A stretch of 64,000 nucleotides of DNA, from the NCBI GenBank assembly GCA_039933955.1, contig JBDTNB010000005.1, forward strand, positions 1 through 64,000. Reading direction: 5' to 3'. The stretch comes from CFX2 sp039933955 (lineage in GTDB: Bacteria > Chloroflexota > Anaerolineae > Aggregatilineales > Phototrophicaceae). The position numbers and the translations under genes were made by a program. Below the pieces are notes generated by a model. The model saw only the letters and a program-made list of their open reading frames with translations. It made no database searches and had not been told where the DNA came from. Numbering within the stretch: position 1 is the stretch's first letter; each line of letters opens with the position of its first letter. Shown piece after piece: positions 34,140 to 41,505 of the stretch.

Positions 34140-34898
34140 TTATTGTGGCTTGTAGCCGGTGATGCGTGCGCTGTAGAGGCGCGGCATCCCTTCTTTACGT
34201 TCGACAATATCCTCGGCATTGGCCTTGTCTACGACCTGGATTTTGGTGAATCCAACCTCACGCATGATGCCCGTATAGTCGTTCACGTCAATCGCGCCAG
34301 TCACACATTCCGCCCATTTTGCCGAGTCTGCGCGCAGTTCTTCGCTGAAATTGCCCTCGGTCACAATGTCGCTGATGCTCACGCGGCCACCCGGCTTTAA
34401 CACCCGCAGGGCTTCGCTGAAAACCGCCTTTTTGTCCGGTGACAGATTAATCACGCAGTTGGACATCACCACATCAATCGAGTTATCAGTCACCGGCAGC
34501 GCTTCGATTTGTCCCCGGCGGAACTCGACATTATGCACGCCCATCTTGACCTTGTTGCTGTTGGCTTTCATCAGCATATCGGGTGTCATATCCACGCCGA
34601 TGACATAACCACTGTCGCCAACCTGCCGCGCAGCCAGAAAGCAGTCAATCCCGCCGCCGCTGCCCAGGTCAACCACTGTTTCACCTGCCTGGAGTCCTGC
34701 AATCGTCACCGGATCGCCGCAGCCCAGCGAAATATTAGTTACATCGGCGGGAAGCCCTTCCAGAAGTTGGGCTTCATACAGGTTATTGTTACAGCCACAG
34801 CCGTCATCGCCCCCGCAGCAGCTTGCGCTCTTGCCGGAAGCTATCGCTCCATAACGCTCTTTGACCACTTCATGAATTTGAACATTTGACTCTGCCAT
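34140..34898 (-). CDS. arsM: Arsenite S-adenosylmethionine methyltransferase
   Basis: A 252-aa SAM-dependent methyltransferase that converts arsenite to methylated, volatile species. The SAM motif VVDLGSGGGIDCFLAARQVG lies near residues 75-94. The three cysteines conserved for As(III) binding are at C60 (LGCGDP), C148 (SNCVINLS) and C198 (WAECVTGA), and an extra N-terminal cluster SCCGGDDGCGC is present. It follows arsR by 59 bases, with a second ArsR-type operator in that gap, and has a strong AGAGGAG site. Confidence 0.96.
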   Translation of the reverse strand: MAESNVQIHEVVKERYGAIASGKSASCCGGDDGCGCNNNLYEAQLLEGLPADVTNISLGCGDPVTIAGLQAGETVVDLGSGGGIDCFLAARQVGDSGYVIGVDMTPDMLMKANSNKVKMGVHNVEFRRGQIEALPVTDNSIDVVMSNCVINLSPDKKAVFSEALRVLKPGGRVSISDIVTEGNFSEELRADSAKWAECVTGAIDVNDYTGIMREVGFTKIQVVDKANAEDIVERKEGMPRLYSARITGYKPQ

Positions 34899-34920
34899 GA
34901 TGCCTGCTCCTCTTGAAAAT

Positions 34921-34936
34921 ATTGATGTAAATCGAT
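34921..34936. promoter_or_regulatory. ArsR-type operator upstream of arsM
   Basis: ATTGAT-GTAA-ATCGAT, matching the inverted element in the arsR promoter at 14 of 16 positions when that one is read on the minus strand. It lies 22 bases before the arsM ATG and may give separate control of arsM. Confidence 0.7.
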
Positions 34937-34957
34937 ACGTTTGGCGAAATTTTTTAC

Positions 34958-35284
34958 CTACGAATCAACCACCGGAATGGCATCCACCGAAATAATATTC
35001 TCGGTATAGTTGGGCGCGAAAACGCGCACGATCTGCCCGCAGCACACCGTCACCTGCTCCTGGTTCAGCGTATAGAAGCGCTGGCGGCCTTCTTGCCGCA
35101 GCAGCACCAAACCCGCTTCTTCCAGCTTTTTTAGGTGATGGCTCACTGTCGGTTGATTGACCTTGCCATCCAGCTTATCCACCAGATCATTGACGCTCAA
35201 CCAGACACAGCATAGTTGATTCATCATCTCGCGGCGGGTATCGTCTGCGGCAGCTTTTACGAAGAGTACCAAATTTTCGTCCAT
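34958..35284 (-). CDS. arsR: ArsR family metalloregulator
   Basis: A 108-aa winged-helix repressor that releases DNA on binding arsenite or a similar metal. The DNA-binding helix is NQPTVSHHLKKLEEAGLVLL. Candidate metal cysteines are the pair in MNQLCCVWLS (residues 25-26) and VTVCCGQIV (about 81-82), unlike the CVCDLC motif of the E. coli type. It leads the operon and its promoter contains an operator, so it is autoregulated. Confidence 0.95.
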   Translation of the reverse strand: MDENLVLFVKAAADDTRREMMNQLCCVWLSVNDLVDKLDGKVNQPTVSHHLKKLEEAGLVLLRQEGRQRFYTLNQEQVTVCCGQIVRVFAPNYTENIISVDAIPVVDS

Positions 35285-35290
35285 AGGCTG

Positions 35291-35320
35291 ATTATATATC
35301 GATTCAAATCAATATGTCAA
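35291..35320 (-). promoter_or_regulatory. arsR promoter with embedded operator
   Basis: On the minus strand a fully consensus TTGACA (35320-35315), an 18-base spacer and TATAAT (35296-35291). The spacer holds ATTGAT-TTGA-ATCGAT (35298-35313), so repressor binding would exclude RNA polymerase. Confidence 0.85.
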
Positions 35321-35329
35321 TAGGCTGCA

Positions 35330-35713
35330 TTAATCTTCTTTTTTACCGTGCGTCAGACGGGTCGCAAATTCCTTAATCTGGCTCAAAGTGACCGGTTTGA
35401 TCAGGATGATGTCGGCCAGTTCACGCACCGTCGCTTCTTCGGCGGCGCGTCCATTCGCTGTAATCATCATCACTTTGACCCCCTTGAAACGGGCATCAGC
35501 GCGAATCTGGCGCAGCACTTCTGCGCCCGTCATGTGGGGCATTTGCATATCCAGGCTGACCAGCGCCGGTTTTCGGGCGGACATCCGCTCGATGGTGAGC
35601 CGCCCATCGTGGATAACTTCCGTATCAAAACCGGCTAGCTCAAACGCCATCCCAAACATTTCACCCAGGCTCAAATCGTCATCGACCACCAGTGCCAGCG
35701 GTTTTTCCGTCAT
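35330..35713 (-). CDS. Response regulator receiver protein (single domain)
   Basis: A CheY-like receiver with the acidic pocket LVVDDDLSLG, the phospho-acceptor Asp in LVSLDMQMP (residue 55 from this start), the Thr/Ser position in MMITANG and the lysine in IILIKPV. It has no output domain. It overlaps the 3' end of the histidine kinase gene by 35 bases, so the pair is translated together. I use the second ATG (MTEKPLAL), which lies about 10 bases from GAGG; the first ATG abuts it. Confidence 0.93.
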   Translation of the reverse strand: MTEKPLALVVDDDLSLGEMFGMAFELAGFDTEVIHDGRLTIERMSARKPALVSLDMQMPHMTGAEVLRQIRADARFKGVKVMMITANGRAAEEATVRELADIILIKPVTLSQIKEFATRLTHGKKED

Positions 35714-37055
35714 CTGGTACATCCTCGCTTTTTGAATTCAGTAGGTTATCCGCGCCCTTGATCTGTTTTTCGGGGACGCTGGGCAGCGTGAACCAGAAGG
35801 TACTGCCCGTTCCAGGTTGGCTTGTAACCCCCACGCTACCATTCAGTTTGGTCACAATGCGGTGGACGATGGATAGACCTAATCCTAAACCCTCAGTTTC
35901 AACCGTGTGCAAGCGTGTGAACATGGCGAATAAGCGTGCCTGATTTTCCTGGGCGATTCCCACACCGGTATCCTGCACTTCATACCGCACCATCTCATCC
36001 TGGCGCAGTCCCAGAATGCGGATTTTTGGCGCGGGGTTCGCGCTCCCCATATATTTGACTGCGTTGCTGATGAGGTTGGCAAAGACCTCTTCCAGCCACA
36101 ATGCTTGACCTAATGCGGATGGCATTTCGCGGGCCAACTCGATGGCGATTTTGCGCTCTTCGATCAATGGTTTCAGGCGCGTCAATGCCGCCGCAGCGAC
36201 AGTGTTCATATCAACAGGTGTTACGGCCTCCTGCACATTTCGCAGCTTCGCCAGCCACAGCAGTTGGTCAATCATATCGTTCATCAACAGACCACGTTCT
36301 TTGATGCCCTGGAACGCTTCGAGAACCGAGGCGGGCAGAGTGGTTTCCGCTTTTGCAACGGTCAATTCGCTTTTTAAAATGATGCTGCTGAGTGGCGATT
36401 TCAGGTCATGGGCAATCGTGTGGCTGTAGGCATCCAATTCCTGATTGCGGGCTTCGAGCGCGTCGGCATAGGTGCGTAGTTCGTCGCGCGTGCGTTTGAG
36501 TTCTTCAAAAGTACGCGCGTTGCGGATAGCCGATGATAATTGCAGCGCCAGCATGTAACCGATGCGCATATCGTCCTGGCTGTAGGCGCGCACTTTGGTG
36601 GATGCAAAATTGATCGTCCCCATCATAATGTCATCGGCAATCAGCGGGACAATCATCTGTGAAGGATAGACTTTCAAAAACGGCGAGGGCGATCCGTCCA
36701 GAATTAAACGTGGATGCGATCCCCGCAAAACCTGTCCCACATTTTCCGTTTCCAGGATATTCAGCGGTTCCGTTTCGGCTGGCCCAAACAGCGTATTGAT
36801 TTTCCAGCTATCGTCGCTGGAATCCTGCAAACACACACTGCAATGTTCAAAATCCAGCAGCCATTTGGCCTGTTTTGCGATCACGCGCTGGATGGCATCG
36901 AGATCGAGGGTGCGGTTAATCGCCACCCCGATCTCATTTACGGCAGCAATTCGGCTCGATAATGCATCGGCTTCCACCAGCAGCCGGCGTGCCAGCACCA
37001 CCAATTGGTCGCGGTCTTGGTCTTCAAGCCGCCCAGATGGAATCAGGGTTGCCAT
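35679..37055 (-). CDS. GAF-domain sensor histidine kinase
   Basis: A 458-aa cytoplasmic kinase without membrane helices. A GAF domain spans about residues 40-180 (DLDAIQRVIAKQAKWLLDFE, then MMGTINFASTKVRAY), followed by a short coiled coil. The HisKA segment SHTIAHDLKSPLSSII contains the phospho-acceptor His216, and the ATPase domain shows NLISNAVKYMG, the GVGIAQENQ box and GLGLGLSIVHRIV. It should phosphorylate the receiver encoded in overlap downstream. Its ATG shares one base with the stop codon of the AhpD-like gene (TAATG), so the three genes form one translational unit. The signal is unknown. Confidence 0.95.
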   Translation of the reverse strand: MATLIPSGRLEDQDRDQLVVLARRLLVEADALSSRIAAVNEIGVAINRTLDLDAIQRVIAKQAKWLLDFEHCSVCLQDSSDDSWKINTLFGPAETEPLNILETENVGQVLRGSHPRLILDGSPSPFLKVYPSQMIVPLIADDIMMGTINFASTKVRAYSQDDMRIGYMLALQLSSAIRNARTFEELKRTRDELRTYADALEARNQELDAYSHTIAHDLKSPLSSIILKSELTVAKAETTLPASVLEAFQGIKERGLLMNDMIDQLLWLAKLRNVQEAVTPVDMNTVAAAALTRLKPLIEERKIAIELAREMPSALGQALWLEEVFANLISNAVKYMGSANPAPKIRILGLRQDEMVRYEVQDTGVGIAQENQARLFAMFTRLHTVETEGLGLGLSIVHRIVTKLNGSVGVTSQPGTGSTFWFTLPSVPEKQIKGADNLLNSKSEDVPDDGKTAGTGGR

Positions 37056-37597
37056 TACAGCGCGTCAACTTCAAGCTGGATCGCGTCGGTATATTGGTTC
37101 ACGCCCGTGAACAGGTTAGCAGTGGCGACAATTTCGAAAATTTCCGCGTCATCCAATCCCAGCGCCCGCAGTTCAGTAAATTTTTCCGGAGTCAGGCTCT
37201 TCGGCTGGGTCGCTGCCAGTAAACCAAACCGGATCGCGGCTTTTTCGCGCGCGGGCAGGGGGCAGGCGTCGAAATCGGCGACCAGTGTGCGCAGCACTTC
37301 TTCGCTCATGCCCAATGCCGACAGCCCGTGCAAATGGACTTTGAGCGCATATTCGCTTTTGTTGGCCTGCGAAATTGCCACGCCCACCATTTCTTTTAAG
37401 GTGCGCGGCAGTTCACCTTTCAGGATGACGCCCCGGAATTGTTTCCAATTCGCTTCCAAAAAGTCCGGGTGTGATCCCATTGACTTGAACAGATTCGGGA
37501 CAATGCCAAAACCCAGTTCAGCTTTGATTTCTTCGTACACATTTTTTGCTTTGGCGTCGGTGAGCGCTTCATATTCCAGAATGGGGAAAGCAGCCAT
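37055..37597 (-). CDS. Carboxymuconolactone decarboxylase/AhpD-like protein lacking the CxxC pair
   Basis: The 180-aa protein follows the alkylhydroperoxidase-like fold (peroxidase-related family). Family features include VPNLFKSMGSHPDFLEANW, LPRTLKEMVGVAISQANKS, and the second half EKAAIRFGLLAATQPKSLT with LRALGLDDAEIFEIVATANL. At the position of the redox pair, where relatives have N-x-C-x-Y-C, this protein has NKSEYAL, so both cysteines are gone and peroxidase chemistry is unlikely. The distal His remains (KVHLHGL). It is the first gene of the kinase-regulator unit and might supply or sense its signal. Confidence 0.85.
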   Translation of the reverse strand: MAAFPILEYEALTDAKAKNVYEEIKAELGFGIVPNLFKSMGSHPDFLEANWKQFRGVILKGELPRTLKEMVGVAISQANKSEYALKVHLHGLSALGMSEEVLRTLVADFDACPLPAREKAAIRFGLLAATQPKSLTPEKFTELRALGLDDAEIFEIVATANLFTGVNQYTDAIQLEVDAL

Positions 37598-37719
37598 TTA
37601 AAATAGGCCTCCTGATATTGTAATAACCTGAAACATTATAGGTCTTTTTGAACATCTGAGAGCCGTGAACGCTCACAATCGACCCTAAAATTTACGCGCT
37701 TCACAAGATTTCACAGTTC

Positions 37720-38871
37720 TCATGTCGCGCCGTTTGCTGTGCTGGTTCCCCAACCTTCTTCCAGGTCTGCTAACAGTCGTGTGATGGCAGTTTTCAAGTC
37801 ATCCCGCAGTTTGACCCCGCCCTCGGCAGTATTTTCATATTGCAGATAACGCAGGTGACGCACATCAAATGGAATCTCATCCGGCGTCTTCGATTGGGTA
37901 ATCAGGATGGCGGGTTTATTGAGCGTGTGCGCGATCCCCAGCTCATAAAATACGTTGTCGTTGCCGCCGCTGATTTCTGCAATTACAAAACGGCAGGCAT
38001 TCAGCGCCGCCCACACATCTTCCATAATCACCCCGCGTGTGGAGTTGAATTCATCACCGCGTGTAATCGTCAGTTTCAGGTCGCCGACCAGCGGCTTAAC
38101 AATGTCCTGGTAAATACCGCTGAAGCTCGCCGCGAACGGCATAATCATGAAAATGTCGCTCTTGAACTGCTTGCTCGTGGACGGTTTACCAAACACCAAT
38201 TCACCCGGCAGCAAACGCAGTGCTTCATTGACTTTCACAGCTTGCTTCGCTAGGTCTTCCGCCCGCTTTTGCTGGATGGCGTCCACCCGTTGCGCGACTT
38301 TTTCGGCCAGTGTATCGACATTGATACTTGTGCTTGGTGCGAATTCCTGTTCACCCGGTGGTTTGAGCGCGGGCGCGTAGGTCGTGGCGGAAGCGCCCCC
38401 CCAGCGCCGCAAAATGGTTCCAATCTGGGTGATGAGATCGGCCTCATCGCTGAAATAATAGGTGTCGCCCTTTTGGGTGAGCCGCTGCCAGAACTGATGC
38501 TGACGCAGCGTATCCGGCGGTGGCTGTCCGACAGAGCGTATCCGCAAATACATCGCCATTTCGCTGGTTTCCTTCGGCAGCAGGATCGCCGACGGTCTTC
38601 CAAGCGTATGGGCGAGATCATATTCGATTTCGGCCAGCGATTTGCCGCCCTGGTCGTCGGGCTGCCATCCCCGTTTATAGGTGACGATGCTGATGAAAAA
38701 ATCAGCATCCTTAATTTTTTCGCGGGCGACATCCAGCATATCCGATTTTTTGCGGTCTGTGGCGTCCATCTCAACCGGGATCATGCCCGCTGTTTTAATC
38801 TGATCTATCACAATTGGGCGCAGCTTTTCAAGTTCGCTGCTCATATCGCCCACATATACTTTGAAGGGCAT
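37720..38871 (-). CDS. DUF4062 protein with C-terminal TIR-like/nucleoside-hydrolase-like domain
   Basis: A 383-aa two-domain protein. Residues 1-150 match the DUF4062 pattern (KVYVGDMSSELEKLRPIVID, FFISIVTYKRGWQ, SLAEIEYDLA). A helical linker of about 80 residues follows. Residues 235-345 form a second Rossmann-like unit: DIFMIMPFAASFSGIYQDIV, FVIAEISGGNDNVFYELGIA and NKPAILITQSKTPDEIPFDV. This resembles TIR-like and nucleoside 2-deoxyribosyltransferase-like folds, with an E in YELGIAH at the expected acidic position. Such domains act on nucleotides or NAD in defence systems. It starts three bases after the STAS-like gene and is surely co-translated with it. Function unproven. Confidence 0.8.
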   Translation of the reverse strand: MPFKVYVGDMSSELEKLRPIVIDQIKTAGMIPVEMDATDRKKSDMLDVAREKIKDADFFISIVTYKRGWQPDDQGGKSLAEIEYDLAHTLGRPSAILLPKETSEMAMYLRIRSVGQPPPDTLRQHQFWQRLTQKGDTYYFSDEADLITQIGTILRRWGGASATTYAPALKPPGEQEFAPSTSINVDTLAEKVAQRVDAIQQKRAEDLAKQAVKVNEALRLLPGELVFGKPSTSKQFKSDIFMIMPFAASFSGIYQDIVKPLVGDLKLTITRGDEFNSTRGVIMEDVWAALNACRFVIAEISGGNDNVFYELGIAHTLNKPAILITQSKTPDEIPFDVRHLRYLQYENTAEGGVKLRDDLKTAITRLLADLEEGWGTSTANGAT

Positions 38872-38874
38872 GGC

Positions 38875-39279
38875 CTAATCCTTTGCTGCCAATTTGCGTA
38901 ATGCAAGTCGCGCATACTCGATTGCATCTTCAACGCGGCCAAAAATCGGTATCTGCACACTGCCAAATGGGTTTTTGCCGAAGGCTTCCCGTGCTTGTGC
39001 CTGCCATACTTCCGAGCCGACAAACATCGGTTTGATTCGGGTGTCGGTGGTGGATCCTGCTGCGCCATCTTTAGACGCTTCCTGGGCATTTTGCAGCAGT
39101 TCTGTGAAGGTCGAGGTCACGCCATAATAATCGGCGATGCGATAAACCACCGTATCGGCATCGCTCATCAATGCCACCGTCTGCGCGAACATGTCTTTCA
39201 ACGTGGGAACATCCAGCACGCCGCTGCATGTCGCAATCACGATTGATTCACCGTGCAGCCGTTTAACCATCACGGGCAT
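38875..39279 (-). CDS. STAS/SpoIIAA-like small protein, operon partner of the DUF4062 protein
   Basis: About 134 aa from MPVMVKRLHG. The order of strands and helices (SIVIATCSGVLDVPTLKDMF, DTVVYRIADYYGVT, KPMFVGSEVWQAQA, IPIFGRVEDAIEYARLAL) fits a SpoIIAA/STAS-type fold, where the last strand leads into a helix. Two other proteins in the window share this plan. An in-frame ATG 33 bases upstream is possible, but GAGGAAAA lies before this one. It ends three bases before the DUF4062 gene. No partner-binding Ser can be assigned with certainty. Confidence 0.65.
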   Translation of the reverse strand: MPVMVKRLHGESIVIATCSGVLDVPTLKDMFAQTVALMSDADTVVYRIADYYGVTSTFTELLQNAQEASKDGAAGSTTDTRIKPMFVGSEVWQAQAREAFGKNPFGSVQIPIFGRVEDAIEYARLALRKLAAKD

Positions 39280-39417
39280 AACACTGTTTTCCTCTACGAC
39301 GTGGATACACATTTCGCATTATACGCCAATTACACTAAGGCCATGATGAGTCGCGAACCTTGCACTTTCTCTGTGTACTCTGTGTCTCGGTGGTTCCATT
39401 AGGATTTTTTCACTTAC

Positions 39418-40632
39418 TCACATCGCAAAAAATGCCTGAATGAGTCCCGCCGTCCGTTCGGCATGTGCACGGTCAATCCCCGGATCAACCCGCAAATTGA
39501 TGATGCTTGCGCCCAGCGCATCGGCGTTCGGCGTCGGCGGCTGTGGCACGTCTGGCGCGAGTGCAGCGGTCATGTAGCGCAGCGGCGGATACCAGCGTGT
39601 CGTATCCTGTACCCCGTTGTCCCATAAATAGTGCAGCAATTCATCGCGCACATCCGCCTCCACCAACAGCGGATACCGCCACAAAATCGCCCCTGCTAAT
39701 CTCTCTAGCGTGTGTAATCTTGTATTTACTCCCCCTCTTTGCGAAGCGGAGAGGGCGACTGGAAGGAGGGGGGATGGGGAGAGCAGGTTATCATAAACCG
39801 CCGCCATCGCCGCCCGATGGGCCAGATTCGCGGGCAAATCACGCAGCATATCCGGCAAACCCCACCATTCATCAGGTGGCAGCCGATAACCTGTCAGGTC
39901 GCCATAAATGTTATAGAGGGCAGGATATAAATCTAGCAGACGCGGATTGTCAGCCTCATATTGGTGCAGCGCCCAGTACAGCGCATTCCACTGGTTTGTC
40001 AGCCCCATCAAGGCATCGTCCCAGACCGGCATTTCCGCCAGCAATCGCTCGATGTCTGCTGCCAACCGGTCATCATCAGTCAGCACCGCGCCGCCGACCT
40101 GATTGTCCGTGATTTTGCCCAACCCGAAGCTGAACGCCGACACATCACCCCATGCCCCGGCAGGTCGTCCATCGATCTGTGCGCCCAACGCCAGCGCGGC
40201 ATCCTCGATCACATTCACATTTTCCGCCCGCGCCCATTCGCAAATGTCGCCCATCGGCGCAGGAATCCCATACATATGGCACGTGATAATGGCCTTTGCT
40301 TTTCTCTCTTGGGAATTTATTTCTCCCTCTCTGTACACGGGGAGGGCTGCCGAAGGCGTAGGGGGAGGGCTTAGATTCCCGGTTTTCCCATCTACATCCA
40401 CCAGCAGCGGTTTATTCCCACTTTTCAGCACCGCCCACAATACGATGTAGCAGGTATTCGCCGGAATCATCACATACGCATCGTGCAAATCCAGCGCCCG
40501 CAGCGCCGCCCAGATGCCCGCAGCACCCCGTCCCGCCAATAGCGCGTGCCGCCGCCCGGTCATCGTCCGCAGTATACGACTCGACTCGTGTTGTGCATCA
40601 AGCCGAAGAATCGAACGTCTACGTGAGGTCAA
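39418..40632 (-). CDS. DegT/DnrJ/EryC1-type aminotransferase carrying two in-frame repeat insertions
   Basis: A 404-aa PLP enzyme of the sugar aminotransferase family. Recognisable blocks are GRGAAGIWAALRALD, MIPANTCYIVLWAVLKSG, AIITCHMYGIPAPM, NVIEDAALALGAQ and SAFSFGLGKITDNQVGG, whose Lys should bind PLP. Two stretches are foreign: residues 87-104 (LSPPPTPSAALPVYREGE) and about 284-302 (LSPSPLLPVALSASQRGGV). Each is encoded by a copy of the G-rich dispersed repeat read in its antisense direction. Both fall in loops and keep the frame. The start is TTG, 13 bases after the TIR gene. Substrate unknown; it may be a sugar nucleotide. Confidence 0.85.
   Translation of the reverse strand: MTSRRRSILRLDAQHESSRILRTMTGRRHALLAGRGAAGIWAALRALDLHDAYVMIPANTCYIVLWAVLKSGNKPLLVDVDGKTGNLSPPPTPSAALPVYREGEINSQERKAKAIITCHMYGIPAPMGDICEWARAENVNVIEDAALALGAQIDGRPAGAWGDVSAFSFGLGKITDNQVGGAVLTDDDRLAADIERLLAEMPVWDDALMGLTNQWNALYWALHQYEADNPRLLDLYPALYNIYGDLTGYRLPPDEWWGLPDMLRDLPANLAHRAAMAAVYDNLLSPSPLLPVALSASQRGGVNTRLHTLERLAGAILWRYPLLVEADVRDELLHYLWDNGVQDTTRWYPPLRYMTAALAPDVPQPPTPNADALGASIINLRVDPGIDRAHAERTAGLIQAFFAM
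39730..39779 (+). repeat. G-rich dispersed repeat inside the aminotransferase gene, copy 6
   Basis: CCCCCTCTTTGCGAAGCGG followed by degenerate G-runs. It is translated in antisense as part of a loop in the DegT-type protein and is more diverged than the intergenic copies. Confidence 0.75.
40324..40369 (+). repeat. G-rich dispersed repeat inside the aminotransferase gene, copy 7
   Basis: TCCCTCTCTGTACACGGGG followed by AGGG, a spacer and GGGGGAGGG. Close to the intergenic copy at 49.4 kb, which shares the GTACACGGGG centre. It lengthens the loop after the VDVDGKTGN segment. Confidence 0.8.
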
Positions 40633-40645
40633 GGTTTACCGGCAT

Positions 40646-41371
40646 CTAATACGTTGAATAGCCTAAGCTGTTGAGGAGTTGATTGACGGCAGTTTCATAA
40701 CCCAGTGCATTTTCTGCCGTGACCGAAATCGAGTGACGGGTTTTGAGGGCTTCTGGCGTGGCATCTTCCATTCGAGCGCCATTATGCAAAACCGAAATGA
40801 TTGTACAGTTGCTTTCGGTAGCCCACTCAATTTCCTGCATCACATAAGGCGATTCTAAGGTTGACTTACCAATCACCGCGATGAAATAACGGCTGTGTTG
40901 GACTTGCTGTTTAAGCTGGGCATTCCATTCCGCGCCCGGAATGAGATTTTTATCAATAAATGGGTTCGGATTACCCGCAAGTCGCAGCCGTGCCTCGATC
41001 AATAACCCAAACGCGCTGCTTTCACTCCGGCGATACGAAATGAAGACATCCGGTGGGCTGGATGGTTGTTCAAGCAGTTGAAACGCCCGATCCGTAAGCA
41101 GATATACCGAGTAACCCGACTCATTGCTGTATTCTTGAAGATAACCGAATGACAACAGTAAAAATTCCGATGGAAACTCAACGCCCCATTTCGGTCTTAA
41201 CTGCTCGGCAAAAACCTTGCTCGTATTGCTCATTTCAGGGTTGAAAAGCTGCTGCCACCGAATTCTTGTATGCCATAGCCCCAGCGTTGAGCCATAGGCT
41301 AAGTCACGCGCAAACGCTCTGACTCGGTCTAACATATCGGTTGGTGCGGGTTGTGCGAATGGATTTTCCAT
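40646..41371 (-). CDS. TIR-domain protein
   Basis: A 241-aa protein with a C-terminal TIR domain. DVFISYRRSESSAFG (residues 108-122) is the opening strand and BB-side motif, and RYFIAVIGKSTLESPYVMQE leads to Glu180, the position of the catalytic Glu in NAD-cleaving bacterial TIR proteins. FIDKNLIPGAEWNAQL lies between. The first 105 residues are a separate alpha-rich region with LLTDRAFQLLEQ, perhaps a winged helix. Bacterial TIR proteins often deplete NAD or make signal molecules during phage infection. It is upstream of, and 13 bases from, the DegT gene. Confidence 0.9.
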   Translation of the reverse strand: MENPFAQPAPTDMLDRVRAFARDLAYGSTLGLWHTRIRWQQLFNPEMSNTSKVFAEQLRPKWGVEFPSEFLLLSFGYLQEYSNESGYSVYLLTDRAFQLLEQPSSPPDVFISYRRSESSAFGLLIEARLRLAGNPNPFIDKNLIPGAEWNAQLKQQVQHSRYFIAVIGKSTLESPYVMQEIEWATESNCTIISVLHNGARMEDATPEALKTRHSISVTAENALGYETAVNQLLNSLGYSTY

Positions 41372-41451
41372 GTTGGGATTCCTATGAAACTGAGTTCTCC
41401 TTCAACCAATTTAACAGCGATTAGCCGAGTCAGCGAGTCGTCCCGAATAAA

Positions 41452-41482
41452 AAGATACCCCACTGATTCAGCAGGGTATCTT
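41452..41482 (-). terminator. Intrinsic terminator of the membrane hydrolase gene
   Basis: AAGATACCC pairs with GGGTATCTT around an inner CTGA/TCAG stem. On the minus strand it is followed by TTTTTATTC. It is located 24 bases past the hydrolase stop. Confidence 0.8.
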
Positions 41483-41505
41483 AATTCCTGTGCGCTAACT
41501 AGATG

